64,000 nt of DNA from Bradyrhizobium sp. WSM3983. GTDB lineage: Bacteria > Pseudomonadota > Alphaproteobacteria > Rhizobiales > Xanthobacteraceae. Below the pieces are notes generated by a model. The model was not told the DNA's origin. It saw only the letters and a program-made list of their open reading frames with translations, and did not search any database. Numbering within the stretch: the stretch's first letter is position 1; each line of letters opens with the position of its first letter. Location: NCBI RefSeq assembly GCF_000473045.1, contig NZ_AXAY01000014.1, forward strand, positions 124,192 through 188,191. The letters run 5' to 3'. Of the stretch, positions 50,262-58,356 are shown piece after piece. The position numbers were made by a program, and so were the translations under genes.

Positions 50262-51500
50262 ATGAGCCCAGCCATGTCCCACTCGACCGCCGCCACCCCT
50301 GCGGAACGATTGCATGCCCTTGATGCGCTCAGGGGCGGCGCCCTGCTGCTTGGCATCGTCCTGCACGCGACGTTGTCATTTTTGCCCGGCTCGGCCCAGT
50401 TCTGGTTCGTCAGGGATGCCCATCCAAGCCTGCTCCTCGGCCTGCTGTCCTTCGCCATCCATGTCTTCCGGATGACGACCTTCTTCCTGATGGCCGGTTT
50501 CTTCGCCCGCATGAGCTTTCATCGTCGGGGCAGCTGGGGCTTCGTCCGGGACAGGCTGCAGAGGATCGGGCTGCCGCTCGTGATCGGTTGGCCGATCATA
50601 TTCGCGCCCATGAGCCTGATCGTGATCTGGGCATCTCATTTCCCGAATGGCGGTTCGTCGCGCAGCTGGCCGCCGGTGCTGCCGAATTTCCCCCTGACCC
50701 ATCTCTGGTTCCTTTATGTGCTGCTGGAGCTCTATGTCGCGATGCTGCTGTTGCGCGGCGCCATTGTCTGGCTCGATGCGTCCGGCGCCTGGCGAGCGGC
50801 CGTTGACCGCCTCTTCGCGCGGATCATGCGCAGTCCGCTGGCGCCTTTGGTTCTTGCGATCCCGATCGGCATCGCTTTCAGCCTCGATCAGCGCTGGATC
50901 AACGCGATGGGCGTGAGGACGCCGGATCAATCGCTCATCACCAACGCGCAGGCCTGGATCGGCTTCGGCACGGCCTTCGGCATCGGCTGGCTGCTGCATC
51001 GGCAGATTGATCTGCTGCGGCTTCTCGAGCGACGCTGGCTTCCGTATCTTCTGCTCGCGCTCTGCCTGATCCTGATCAGCTTCGTGCTCTCAGGTGTGGT
51101 CTCGTCCGCACCAGGTGCACCGAAACTGCCCTTCAGTGCCACCACGCTCAGGCTTGTCTGCGCGATCCTCTATGCATCGGCGATATGGATCTCGACCTTC
51201 GCCGTTATCGGTCTCGCGCTCCGCTTCATGTCGGGCTTCAGCCCGACCTGGCGCTACCTCGCCGATGCGTCCTACTGGCTCTATCTCATCCACATGCCGA
51301 TCGTGATGGCGCTCCAGGTCGCGCTGTCGCAGCTCGACTGGCCCGGGCTGATCAAGTTCGCAATCATTCTCGTCGTCGCGATTCCTCCGATGCTGGCGAG
51401 CTATCATCTGCTGGTGCGCTTCACCTTCATCGGTGCGATCCTGAATGGCCGCCGCGCCATCAAGCGCGTTCTCCCGCGCAGCGGAATTGCGACTGCGTAG
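50262..51500 (+). CDS. Acyltransferase family 3 / OpgC-like membrane protein
   Basis: A 412-aa polytopic membrane protein (ten or more helices). It begins RLHALDALRGGALLLGIVLH, the acyltransferase-3 signature with the catalytic-type His in VLHATLSF, followed by RMTTFFLMAGFFARM, RLQRIGLPLVIGWP and a late YWLYLIHMPIVMALQVAL. Such enzymes acylate exported glycans; OpgC modifies osmoregulated periplasmic glucans with succinate. The acyl group and target here are unknown. The longest start is used; ATG at 50274 (MSHSTAAT) is equally possible. It lies 76 bases after the AraC-type gene. Confidence 0.82.
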   Translation: MSPAMSHSTAATPAERLHALDALRGGALLLGIVLHATLSFLPGSAQFWFVRDAHPSLLLGLLSFAIHVFRMTTFFLMAGFFARMSFHRRGSWGFVRDRLQRIGLPLVIGWPIIFAPMSLIVIWASHFPNGGSSRSWPPVLPNFPLTHLWFLYVLLELYVAMLLLRGAIVWLDASGAWRAAVDRLFARIMRSPLAPLVLAIPIGIAFSLDQRWINAMGVRTPDQSLITNAQAWIGFGTAFGIGWLLHRQIDLLRLLERRWLPYLLLALCLILISFVLSGVVSSAPGAPKLPFSATTLRLVCAILYASAIWISTFAVIGLALRFMSGFSPTWRYLADASYWLYLIHMPIVMALQVALSQLDWPGLIKFAIILVVAIPPMLASYHLLVRFTFIGAILNGRRAIKRVLPRSGIATA

Positions 51501-51573
51501 ACAGCGCCGCCCCACGCCTTAAGATGCCCGCAACAAAAAATAAGCGGGCAGAAAGCTTGGGAGAGACCGCGTC

Positions 51574-52214
51574 ATGAAGTTCGGCATCTTCTATGAGCTG
51601 CAACTGCCGCGGCCCTGGGTGGCCGGCGACGAGTGCATGCTTACTACAACGCCATAACCAAGCGTCTCGCAAAGCTCGCCGACTACGAGATCAATCCGAA
51701 CATGGCGCTGGTGTCGTTCTTCATGTGCGCCAGGACCGACGAAGAGGCGCGCGCGCGTGCCGACGGCGCCACCTTCTTCCAGTTCGCGCTGCGCTTCTAC
51801 GGCGCCTCGCAGAACCGCCAGCGTCCCGCGCCCTACACCGTCAACATGTGGGACGAGTACAACAAGTGGAAGCGCGACAATCCGGAAGCACAGGAGGCGG
51901 CCTTGCGCGGCGGCCTGATCCGCTCGCCGGAGACAATCCGCAAAAAGCTGAAGCGCTTTCAGTCGTCGCATATCGACCAGGTGATCCTGCTCAACCAGGC
52001 CGGCAAGAACAGCCACGAGCACATCTGCGAATCGCTGGAGCTGTTCGGCCGCGAGGTGATGCCGGAGTTCCAGAACGATCCGGCACAAGCCGAATGGAAA
52101 CGAGGCGTCATGAGCGGCGAGATCCAGCTGGAAGAGATCGACACCCAGGCTTTTACGGATCGCTACGGCAAGCTCACGATCAATGTCGCGCCGGCCAAGG
52201 CGACGGCGGGATAG
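51574..52214 (+). pseudogene. Broken LLM-class flavin-dependent oxidoreductase
   Basis: The first 20 codons from ATG 51574 read MKFGIFYELQLPRPWVAGDE, the start of a luciferase-like monooxygenase. Right after, the frame changes. From about 51633 a second frame gives the family's C-terminal half (YYNAITKRLAKLADYEINPN to the end at 52214, about 190 residues). The stretch normally between, holding the flavin and substrate barrel strands, is missing. An internal deletion of some hundreds of bases that also shifted the frame explains this. The C-terminal piece keeps clean codon use, so the event looks recent, and it might still be translated from GTG 51633 as an inactive fragment. Confidence 0.82.
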
Positions 52215-52432
52215 CCTGTTCGTCAAGTCATGTTGCTGACGCAATCTCTGTCTTAACGGGTGACAACTTAAAACACTGTGTGGGAACCACTCTGGTTCGC
52301 ACAACGGTTCCATAGCCAAGGGGTTGGCTCGAATCCGCAAAACATCGGCGCAAGCTTCATGAACGCTTCCGCGTTCGCTTGCGCTGTTTGCGGTGTCGGG
52401 AACCGACGATCGAAAAAATCACAGGAGTTATG

Positions 52433-52924
52433 ATGCTGTTCCGCTCGAGCGCCGCAATTTGCGGCGCCCTGGTTACGCTTGCCGTTTCCGTTACCGTTGC
52501 TCGAGGTGAAATGCGTGGAAGTCACTCAAGCGCCGTCGTTGATGCCGCCTCCGGGAATGCCGTTGTCGGCGCCGCATCCATGTACAATCCGTTCAAGCCC
52601 GGCAAAGAGGAGGGCGGTCCGAGCACGGCCTCCGGTGAGCGTTATGATCCCTCTGACTGGGCGGCTGCCATCAAGACGAGTTTGCGCAGGAAATTCGGTG
52701 GGGTCCAATTTGGTGAGAGGCCGAAATATGCCCTCGTCGAGGCCGTCGGCAAGAAGGTCGTCGTCAAGATCAATGACGTGGGACCTCTCAGGCCCGGCCG
52801 CATCATTGACTTCAACGAGCGCACGATGCGCCATTTCGATCCAAGCCTGGAGCGCGGAGTTATCAAGGACGTGAAAGTTAGCCCACTTGCAGGGGACAAT
52901 TGGACACTAGGGCCGATGGGCTGA
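52433..52924 (+). CDS. RlpA-like double-psi beta-barrel secreted protein
   Basis: A 163-aa exported protein. Signal peptide with core SAAICGALVTLAVSVTVARG; then an RlpA-type barrel: VVGAASMYNPF, GGPSTASGERYDP, LVEAVGKKVVVKINDVGPL with the conserved Asp in the NDVGP motif, and GRIIDFNERTMRHF. Septal-ring RlpA proteins cleave naked glycan, but this one lacks the C-terminal SPOR domain that targets the septum. AGGAG lies five bases before ATG 52433. It follows a region of broken genes and has its own 218-base leader. Confidence 0.82.
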   Translation: MLFRSSAAICGALVTLAVSVTVARGEMRGSHSSAVVDAASGNAVVGAASMYNPFKPGKEEGGPSTASGERYDPSDWAAAIKTSLRRKFGGVQFGERPKYALVEAVGKKVVVKINDVGPLRPGRIIDFNERTMRHFDPSLERGVIKDVKVSPLAGDNWTLGPMG

Positions 52925-52988
52925 ACGTCCATGCGAACGAGGTCGTGCACATCTCGGGCAAATCGATCGCATCGCGAACTGACGCGCC

Positions 52989-53150
52989 CTAGCTCCTGCC
53001 GTACTGGACTTGATCGTAGGACTGCAGGATCCGGACAAAATCAGCCATGCTGGATCGATCTCGGTTTTCGGCAGTAGCCCCAACCTCGGTATTGGATGTG
53101 GACTGGCCCCCTTGCCAGAACCGCATCAGGAGATCGGCGATGATTCTCAT
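52989..53150 (-). CDS. Short hypothetical protein
   Basis: A 53-aa frame starting MRIIADLLMRFWQGG and ending VRILQSYDQVQYGRS. The amphipathic first helix and polar rest give no family. GAGAG lies about eight bases before the ATG. It overlaps no better candidate, and codon use is fair, but a chance frame cannot be ruled out. Confidence 0.4.
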   Translation of the reverse strand: MRIIADLLMRFWQGGQSTSNTEVGATAENRDRSSMADFVRILQSYDQVQYGRS

Positions 53151-53486
53151 GGCGTACTCTCTGCGGCCAAGCGTGACAGTAGACACCAATTGAGCGGCAA
53201 CGCGCCACTCAGTCGAGAAAGGCCGGCGGGCGCTACGCCGCCGACCTTGCCCCGCAACTGCCGGCTCGCAAGTCCGGTTCCGTTGCTTTTCACTCTGGAT
53301 TTATTGGTAGCATCAGGCACTCGGATGGCGCCAATGCGCACGGGTATGAAGGGGGCATACTTAGGTAGCTTGGACTGGTGAGTCGGAATCAGTCGACCCA
53401 GCCGCTGCATACGCCGCGCTCACCGGCTTCCGGTGAATTCCCCTTGCTGCTATCCTCCGTCAAAAGACGTTAGGCGGAGGACAACG
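53151..53486. other. Gap without a recognised gene
   Basis: Between the short hypothetical gene and the LuxR regulator I see no gene, repeat or clear regulatory dyad. The last 30 bases hold the ribosome site of the LuxR gene. Confidence 0.4.
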
Positions 53487-54275
53487 ATGCGGCTCCACGG
53501 GACAATATCAGGCTTGGCGGCCGGCGACGTCACGCCCGCGGTGCTCGCCATCGGTCGCCCAGGCTTCCCGAACATCCTGATCGACACGCTGCGCCGGCAG
53601 GCCGGCGTCGGCCATTGCATGGTGTTTGCGCTGACGCGCGCCGGCGCGGCGAGCTGTCTGCTCGATGTCGGTAATATCCCGACCGGCGGCGATCTCGGCG
53701 CGGCCTATGCCGGGCAATTTCACGAATCCGATCCCAATCGCGATGCGCTGTTCGAGGGCGAGGGCAGCGCGCCGATCGTGCTGCCGTCGTTCGCGCCGCG
53801 CATGTACGGCGCGCGCTACCGAAAAATCTTCTTCAATGACTCCAGGATCGTCGACAAATGCGCGACCGCGATCTGGGTCGACGACACCTGCTTCTACGTC
53901 AATTTCTACCGCATCACGTCTCAGGGCCGCTTCCGCGATGCCGAGCGTGCACGGCTGCAGGCGATTGCGCCTGCGATCGGCGCCAGCGTCGCACGTCATT
54001 TCCAGCAGGCCGCGACCGCAACGCCGGACCAGAATCTCGCCGCGCTGTTCGCGACGCGCGCGCCGCTCTCCGCGCTGACGCCGCGCGAGCAGGACGTCTG
54101 CCGCCGTATCCTGCTTGGCTTCAGCTCCGAAGCGATCTCGCAGGCGCTCGGCATCAGCCTGCATTCGACCTTGACCTACCGCAAGCGCGCCTATGAACGG
54201 CTCGGCATCTCCTCGCAGAACGAGTTATTCGGAATCGTGCTGCGGCTGCTCGCAGGGCCTGGCCGCCTGAACTAG
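53487..54275 (+). CDS. LuxR-family transcriptional regulator
   Basis: A 262-aa protein with an N-terminal sensor-like part (residues about 1-180) that resembles no named ligand domain I can recall, and a C-terminal LuxR helix-turn-helix: LSALTPREQDVCRRILLGFS, SEAISQALGISLHSTLTYRK, with the usual Gly and Ser of GerE-type recognition helices. There is no receiver domain. GGAGGA lies six bases before the ATG. It stands alone, followed by remnants of mobile elements. Its targets are unknown. Confidence 0.85.
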   Translation: MRLHGTISGLAAGDVTPAVLAIGRPGFPNILIDTLRRQAGVGHCMVFALTRAGAASCLLDVGNIPTGGDLGAAYAGQFHESDPNRDALFEGEGSAPIVLPSFAPRMYGARYRKIFFNDSRIVDKCATAIWVDDTCFYVNFYRITSQGRFRDAERARLQAIAPAIGASVARHFQQAATATPDQNLAALFATRAPLSALTPREQDVCRRILLGFSSEAISQALGISLHSTLTYRKRAYERLGISSQNELFGIVLRLLAGPGRLN

Positions 54276-54319
54276 GGTATTTTAAGTGCGTGATCTCTGC
54301 TTCCGGAAGCAAAGCGGAG

Positions 54320-54395
54320 ACGCGGTCCGCCCGCCGAGGTCGAGGCGATCCAGCGTCACATTGAAGAGGAACCGCAGCGCCGAGACGGTGGCGCA
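54320..54395 (-). pseudogene. Fragment of an IS91-associated tyrosine recombinase
   Basis: Read on the - strand, the segment gives ATVSALRFLFNVTLDRLDLG, which matches the core-binding part of the tyrosine recombinases that accompany IS91-type transposases. Frames on both sides are closed, so it is a short relic. The N-terminal end of a similar recombinase lies 1.4 kb away (55772). Confidence 0.45.
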
Positions 54396-54510
54396 ATTCT
54401 CGGCCGAACGCGAAGTTGCTCGCGCACATCATTCGCTTTCACAGCGCTTCGAGAACGTCAGTAACCGTCCGGTGAGAGCCGCGGGATAATTGCGTCGCGC
54501 TATGGTCCGA

Positions 54511-54579
54511 TCAGGCGGCGGACTGGACGGGGTTTTTCTTCCATTCCCAAGGCAGGAACTCATTGAGCCGGAACGTCAT
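54511..54579 (-). pseudogene. C-terminal remnant of an IS66-type transposase
   Basis: The - strand reads TFRLNEFLPWEWKKNPVQSA and then stops. An Arg/Leu-Asn-Glu-hydrophobic-Leu-Pro-Trp segment just before the stop is typical of the extreme C terminus of IS66-family transposases. Only these 22 codons remain. Confidence 0.5.
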
Positions 54580-54616
54580 GAACGCGCGCGATGATAACGG
54601 CAGAAAACGATACGGA

Positions 54617-54640
54617 AAAACCCCGCCGAAGCGGGGTTTT
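54617..54640. terminator. Bidirectional intrinsic terminator
   Basis: AAAACCCCGC-CGAA-GCGGGGTTTT is a perfect 10-bp stem with an A/T-rich end on either side, so it can stop transcripts in both directions. It lies just past the stop of the PsiF-like gene (- strand). Confidence 0.85.
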
Positions 54641-54662
54641 GATGCAATCTAGCTAGCAAATA

Positions 54663-54857
54663 TTAGCCTTTAGCCATGCACTCTTTGACATACGCGCGCT
54701 TCTTCGACAGATGAAGCCCCTGCGCAGAAGCTTCCTTCTTGCAAGCCTTCTGCCTCATTAGCCACTCGGGGTTCTCCGTCGCACTTCCGGCAAGTGCCGA
54801 TGTGGCGACGGCTGCTGCGAGCGCTGCTGCGGCTATGATAACGCCAATGTATTTCAT
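54663..54857 (-). CDS. Small secreted PsiF-like protein
   Basis: A 64-aa exported protein: signal peptide VIIAAAALAAAVATSALAGS, then a mature part of about 40 residues with CKKEASAQGLHLSKKRAYVK and EC near the end. Two cysteines about 20 residues apart with the K-R-x-x-x-x-E-C ending resemble a PsiF repeat, seen in small periplasmic proteins. TGGAG lies seven bases before the ATG. A strong terminator follows. The function is unknown and the family call tentative. Confidence 0.65.
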   Translation of the reverse strand: MKYIGVIIAAAALAAAVATSALAGSATENPEWLMRQKACKKEASAQGLHLSKKRAYVKECMAKG

Positions 54858-54977
54858 AAAATCTCCAGAGGTGTGATGCATCAAGGACCATGTTAGGTTC
54901 GCTGCTCACGAAGGCAATGTAGAGGACGCTCAAAATACCATCAAAGCGGTTCGTTCTTTGAGTAAGGAGGAGGCAGT

Positions 54978-55082
54978 ATGACGAAGAACCGTGCAACGGC
55001 TTGCTGCCTTCTCGTGGTGATTGCGGCAAGGTTGGTCTTCATACCGACATCCTGCTCGTCCACACTGCCGAAAGTTGGCTAG
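54978..55082 (+). CDS. Very small ORF with a strong ribosome site
   Basis: A 34-codon frame (MTKNRATACCLLVVIAARLV to the stop at 55082) preceded by AAGGAGGAGG, the best ribosome site of the region. The hydrophobic middle and FIPTSCSS give a lipoprotein- or signal-like look. It may be a true small peptide or the start of an exported protein cut short by the nearby mobile-element scar. Confidence 0.4.
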   Translation: MTKNRATACCLLVVIAARLVFIPTSCSSTLPKVG

Positions 55083-55244
55083 CCGACTCCACTGTCAGCA
55101 GGCGCTATGGGGATTTGAGTGCCGCGGGCTAGGTGTGAGACTGGGATCGAGCCGGCCCAGCGAGGTGTGCGACGGTCAAGCGGTTCATGAATGTGCGGCG
55201 GATCGCGTCGAATGTCGTGAACTGTTGGACGATTTGAGGTGACA

Positions 55245-55690
55245 GCGGGATATCTGAGCGCGCTCTGCCGCGGCCGGTCGAGAGCCGGCGAACGCGATGA
55301 GCAGATTGGCGGGATTGCGACGCGGTCATGAGGTGTCGACCCGGATGAGGTTCGCTGGAGGTATCGGCCGATGCCGTGGCGCTGCACCGCGTGAAGACCT
55401 CGATGATGATCATGCGACCGCCGCAGCAGGGACAAGTCGGCTTGCTGGCATCGGCAGCGGTGGGCTGGGCTTCAGGTTTTGCCACAGCGAGCAGCTCACG
55501 CGCACGTGCGATGTTGTCGGCGCACGCGCCTTTGGCGAACAGGCCGTAGTGGCGGATGCGGTGCAAGCCTTTTGGCAGCACGTGGATGAGGAGGCGGCGG
55601 ATGAACTCGAAGGTCCCGAGCGTCATGCACTTGTATCGCTCGTGGCCCTCGATGCGGTAATCCTTCCACTTGAAGGTGACACGTAGTCAT
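55245..55690 (-). pseudogene. C-terminal remnant of an IS91-family transposase
   Basis: On the - strand the frame reads TFKWKDYRIEGHERYKCMTL, then GTFEFIRRLLIHVLPKGLHR, IRHYGLFA and a late zinc-like CPCCGGRMIIIEVF, the order seen at the C-terminal end of IS91/IS801 rolling-circle transposases. The N-terminal part with the catalytic tyrosines is gone. The left end fuses into a recombinase start (55772), so a deletion has joined two genes of the same element. The exact right end of the relic is unclear. Confidence 0.75.
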
Positions 55691-55772
55691 GTTGGGTCCT
55701 CGGCGCGAGCTTGCGGATCGTCATGTCTTCGATCATGCGCCGCCGCAATGGGCTCATGGCCTCGTCGGTCAT
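55685..55772 (-). pseudogene. N-terminal remnant of the IS91-associated recombinase
   Basis: From the ATG at 55772 the - strand reads MTDEAMSPLRRRMIEDMTIR then KLAPRTQHDYV, the typical start of the XerD-like recombinase found upstream of IS91 transposases. After about 30 codons it runs into transposase sequence in another frame. The junction falls near 55685-55690. Confidence 0.7.
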
Positions 55773-56189
55773 GGGGATGCTCCTGTGTTGGGTGGAGGTT
55801 GCGAACTGCTCATCTCAAGACAGGACGCCCCGTTGCGCTATCCTCTCGGCTCCGCTGCCAGCCGTTGTGCCCTACCTCGCGAGCGGTTTAGTCCCGTGGC
55901 CCTTCGGGTCAGTTGGCGCGGTGCCGCAACATGTCCGCAGTCGGGGGGTGAACTGGAAGCCCCGTAATCAGGAGCAGACCGGCGCGATTGACCCAACGGA
56001 CATCTGAGGGCGCAAACTCTCGTTTTAAAAACCCAAAGGAACGAGCTCCGCTCCGTGGGCCACGACGTCGAAATGTAGGGATGGAGCCCCGAATATTGGT
56101 CAGAACGATTGAGTAAATGGTTGACGAGCAATCGCTTCTTTGAGACGCTCAACTATATTAGCTCAATTATATTAAACGTAGAGACTGAA
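55773..56189. other. Non-coding flank of the IS91 relic and leader of the PEP-CTERM gene
   Basis: I find no gene here. The left part may hold the old terminus of the IS91 element. Towards the right the base composition turns clearly AT-rich (56095-56190), which marks the start of foreign-looking DNA leading into the PEP-CTERM gene. Confidence 0.4.
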
Positions 56190-56885
56190 ATGGATATTAA
56201 ATCGATTGCGCTGAGTTCGGCTGTACTCGCTTTGCTTTCGACAAGCGCTTTTGCCGACATCGTGACGGAGACCTACACCGGCACGGTATCAGGGACTGAT
56301 TACGCCGGATACTTCGGGACCAAGGGCGCGAACTTGAACACGACCTTCACGGCCACTTACGTGTTCGACACGAATCTAAGCGGCGCCCATCAGGTAACGA
56401 ATAGCTCCTATTCCAATACTTACGGAGGGTCGGGCTATAGTCCTCATGCATCGAGCCCGGCGATCAGCGCGTCTCTTCTTATCAACGGCAATACGTTCAA
56501 CGTTCCTAACGTCAATCAATCATCGTGGTCTTCTGGGCTTTACGTCTCAAATGTACCGGGGACCGGCTATTTTAGCGCCGAAGCCGTTGTCGCCCCGACA
56601 TCGAGCAGCGAGCTTTTCAATTACATGTACACCCAAGACCCAAATGCGCCCATCCTTACCTCTCTGACCACGCCGTTCACTTACACATACCTACCCGTAG
56701 GCGTTGACAGCAGCAACTTAGGCGCTTTCTATTTCGGCGGTGACCGTCTCTCGCTGGTTGCGAACACTGTCACCCTTACCAACGGCGTCCCCGAACCCTC
56801 CACCTGGGCCATGATGATCCTCGGCTTCTGCGGGCTGGGCTATATGGCCTATCGGCGTCGCAACACTGCGATGCTCGCAGCCTGA
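56190..56885 (+). CDS. PEP-CTERM sorting-domain protein
   Basis: A 231-aa exported protein. Signal peptide KSIALSSAVLALLSTSAFAD; a Ser/Thr/Gly/Asn/Tyr-rich middle with little charge; and a classical PEP-CTERM tail: VPEPSTWAMMILGFCGLGYM then AYRRRN. The tail is a membrane helix plus basic end, cut by an exosortase in strains that have one. No exosortase or polysaccharide genes are in the window. Codon use is less GC-rich than its neighbours, and it sits right next to IS relics, so transfer is likely. No strong ribosome site is seen. A terminator follows. Confidence 0.88.
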   Translation: MDIKSIALSSAVLALLSTSAFADIVTETYTGTVSGTDYAGYFGTKGANLNTTFTATYVFDTNLSGAHQVTNSSYSNTYGGSGYSPHASSPAISASLLINGNTFNVPNVNQSSWSSGLYVSNVPGTGYFSAEAVVAPTSSSELFNYMYTQDPNAPILTSLTTPFTYTYLPVGVDSSNLGAFYFGGDRLSLVANTVTLTNGVPEPSTWAMMILGFCGLGYMAYRRRNTAMLAA

Positions 56886-56910
56886 CCAGGTTCACAAATT
56901 TGGATGTGAG

Positions 56911-56937
56911 AGGCCGCTGCGAGGCGGCTTTTCTTTT
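56911..56937 (+). terminator. Intrinsic terminator after the PEP-CTERM gene
   Basis: GCCGC (56913-56917) and GCGGC (56924-56928) form a short GC stem directly followed by TTTTCTTTT, 26 bases past the PEP-CTERM stop. Confidence 0.75.
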
Positions 56938-57161
56938 GCACCACGTGCTTAGGTGCGATGTTGCCTTTTGGCTCTCAGCTGAACAACGAACGGGCCGCCG
57001 CCATGTCGACTGTCTGCGGGAGACCGGACATTGTACGATGGCTGCGTTGACGCGCGCTCCTGACCCGAAGCTGACATTCAGCTGCGTGAACACAGTCCTG
57101 GGACATTGCGGCCAGCACGGATGAATGCGAATTCGGTGCCGAACAGATGAGGCTTTCGCAC

Positions 57162-57689
57162 TTAGCCCTTTGTGGCGGGTACAGGCGGCACCGGCAGAAT
57201 GATTTCGGAGGCGACCTTCCAATCCTTCCCGACGCGAAGCCAATTGATGATCATTAGAAACGGCCTGGCTGTTCCATCTTGCCCCGCATAGGAGACCGTG
57301 ATGTTCAACGGCACATAGGATTCGGCGACGTCGCGCGTCAGGCCGACAACCTTGAGCTTCGAATAATCTGGCTCGAGCACGACCGGACCGGAGCTACCGA
57401 TATCATGCAGCTTTTGATCAACCGCCTCGTTGCCCCAAAAGCCGGCCCAGTTTCCCTCGGACTGGATCGCGCTCTTAGCCACCAATAAAGTCGAGGGCGA
57501 TTGCCAGAACATCCCATGCAGAGCCTTGAAATCGTGGTTGTTGGCCAGTTCCATCAGCCTGCCGAACCTCGATTTTATCGCACTGAGGGTCGCAGCATCC
57601 AGCGGCTCTTTCCTGACGGCGGGAGCTGCTGCGACGGCTCCGATCGAAAAAGCTGAGGCGGCGAGGGCGACAAGAAGTGTCTTGTACAT
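57162..57689 (-). CDS. Secreted NTF2/SnoaL-like protein
   Basis: A 175-aa exported protein: signal peptide TLLVALAASAFSIGAVAAAP, then an alpha/beta cone typical of the NTF2/SnoaL group (LSAIKSRFGRLMELANNHDF, FKALHGMFWQSPSTLLVAKS, NWLRVGKDWKVASEIILP as last strands). Many such proteins are small enzymes or ligand holders; no catalytic set is evident here. Start chosen at ATG 57689, ahead of the signal peptide; a longer frame exists. Its neighbours on this strand start 110 bases away, so it is probably transcribed alone or at the end of the hydrolase group. Confidence 0.6.
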   Translation of the reverse strand: MYKTLLVALAASAFSIGAVAAAPAVRKEPLDAATLSAIKSRFGRLMELANNHDFKALHGMFWQSPSTLLVAKSAIQSEGNWAGFWGNEAVDQKLHDIGSSGPVVLEPDYSKLKVVGLTRDVAESYVPLNITVSYAGQDGTARPFLMIINWLRVGKDWKVASEIILPVPPVPATKG

Positions 57690-57798
57690 CCGGGAATTTC
57701 CCTTCCAACGTCTGGCTCGCGTCATGATAACGCCCTTCGCGTTCCGCGATTGATATGACTTACCCGCTTCGATCGACCGAAGACGTCTTCAGGACGAT

Positions 57799-58293
57799 TT
57801 AGCTTGCGCATTCGCGCAGCAAGGTTGTGATTTTCGCATCGAGAGCTCGAGCGACGGTAAGGGCTTCCGAACTGCCATAATGCAGCAGATAACTCTCCAT
57901 TTTGTCATAAGAGACGTGTACCCCGTCGGTACGCTCATCAATAAGCACTGTGACTGGAGCGTAGGATCCAGCCTCGGGCACGTGCTTGACCATTTCTTTC
58001 ATGATGAGTGGATTGCCGACCACAAACCGCATGATGTTAGGTGTCTTGGATCCGGTTTCGCGACGCAGAATATCGCCCAGGTCGAATTGCGCGAAGAGCA
58101 TAAGGTCCGTTCGGCCGAGGCTGCGTTGTACAACGCGCTCCAAATCCGGGAAGGAATTGGTCGCTCTCGTCTCTTTGAAAAATTCGACTATGTCAGGCTG
58201 TCCGACCGCGGACTTGAAGGCGGCCACAACAACGTCGAATGGTTTTGAGCTCGTGAGACTGAAACGTTCCACCTCGACTTTGGCGATTGTCAT
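57799..58293 (-). CDS. DUF302 domain protein
   Basis: A 164-aa cytoplasmic protein of the DUF302 fold. It shows VERFSLTSSKPFDVVVAAFK, a middle FAQFDLGDILRRETGSKTPN and MRFVVGNPLIMKEMVKHVPE, followed by APVTVLIDERTDGVHVSYDK. The last part is the typical edge strand-turn of the domain. Function unknown; some DUF302 proteins bind heme or small ligands. GAGG lies six bases before the ATG. It comes 63 bases after an alpha/beta hydrolase in the same orientation. Confidence 0.82.
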   Translation of the reverse strand: MTIAKVEVERFSLTSSKPFDVVVAAFKSAVGQPDIVEFFKETRATNSFPDLERVVQRSLGRTDLMLFAQFDLGDILRRETGSKTPNIMRFVVGNPLIMKEMVKHVPEAGSYAPVTVLIDERTDGVHVSYDKMESYLLHYGSSEALTVARALDAKITTLLRECAS

Positions 58294-58356
58294 TTTATCC
58301 TCTGTAACAACTCTCATTGATAAGGGTGCGTCTGATGGCGTCGGAACGCGCCTGGA

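Noticed and set aside
54154..54432. - strand frame after the LuxR gene as a real protein
   Set aside because: It overlaps the LuxR coding end and a recombinase relic in another frame, with no family resemblance of its own.
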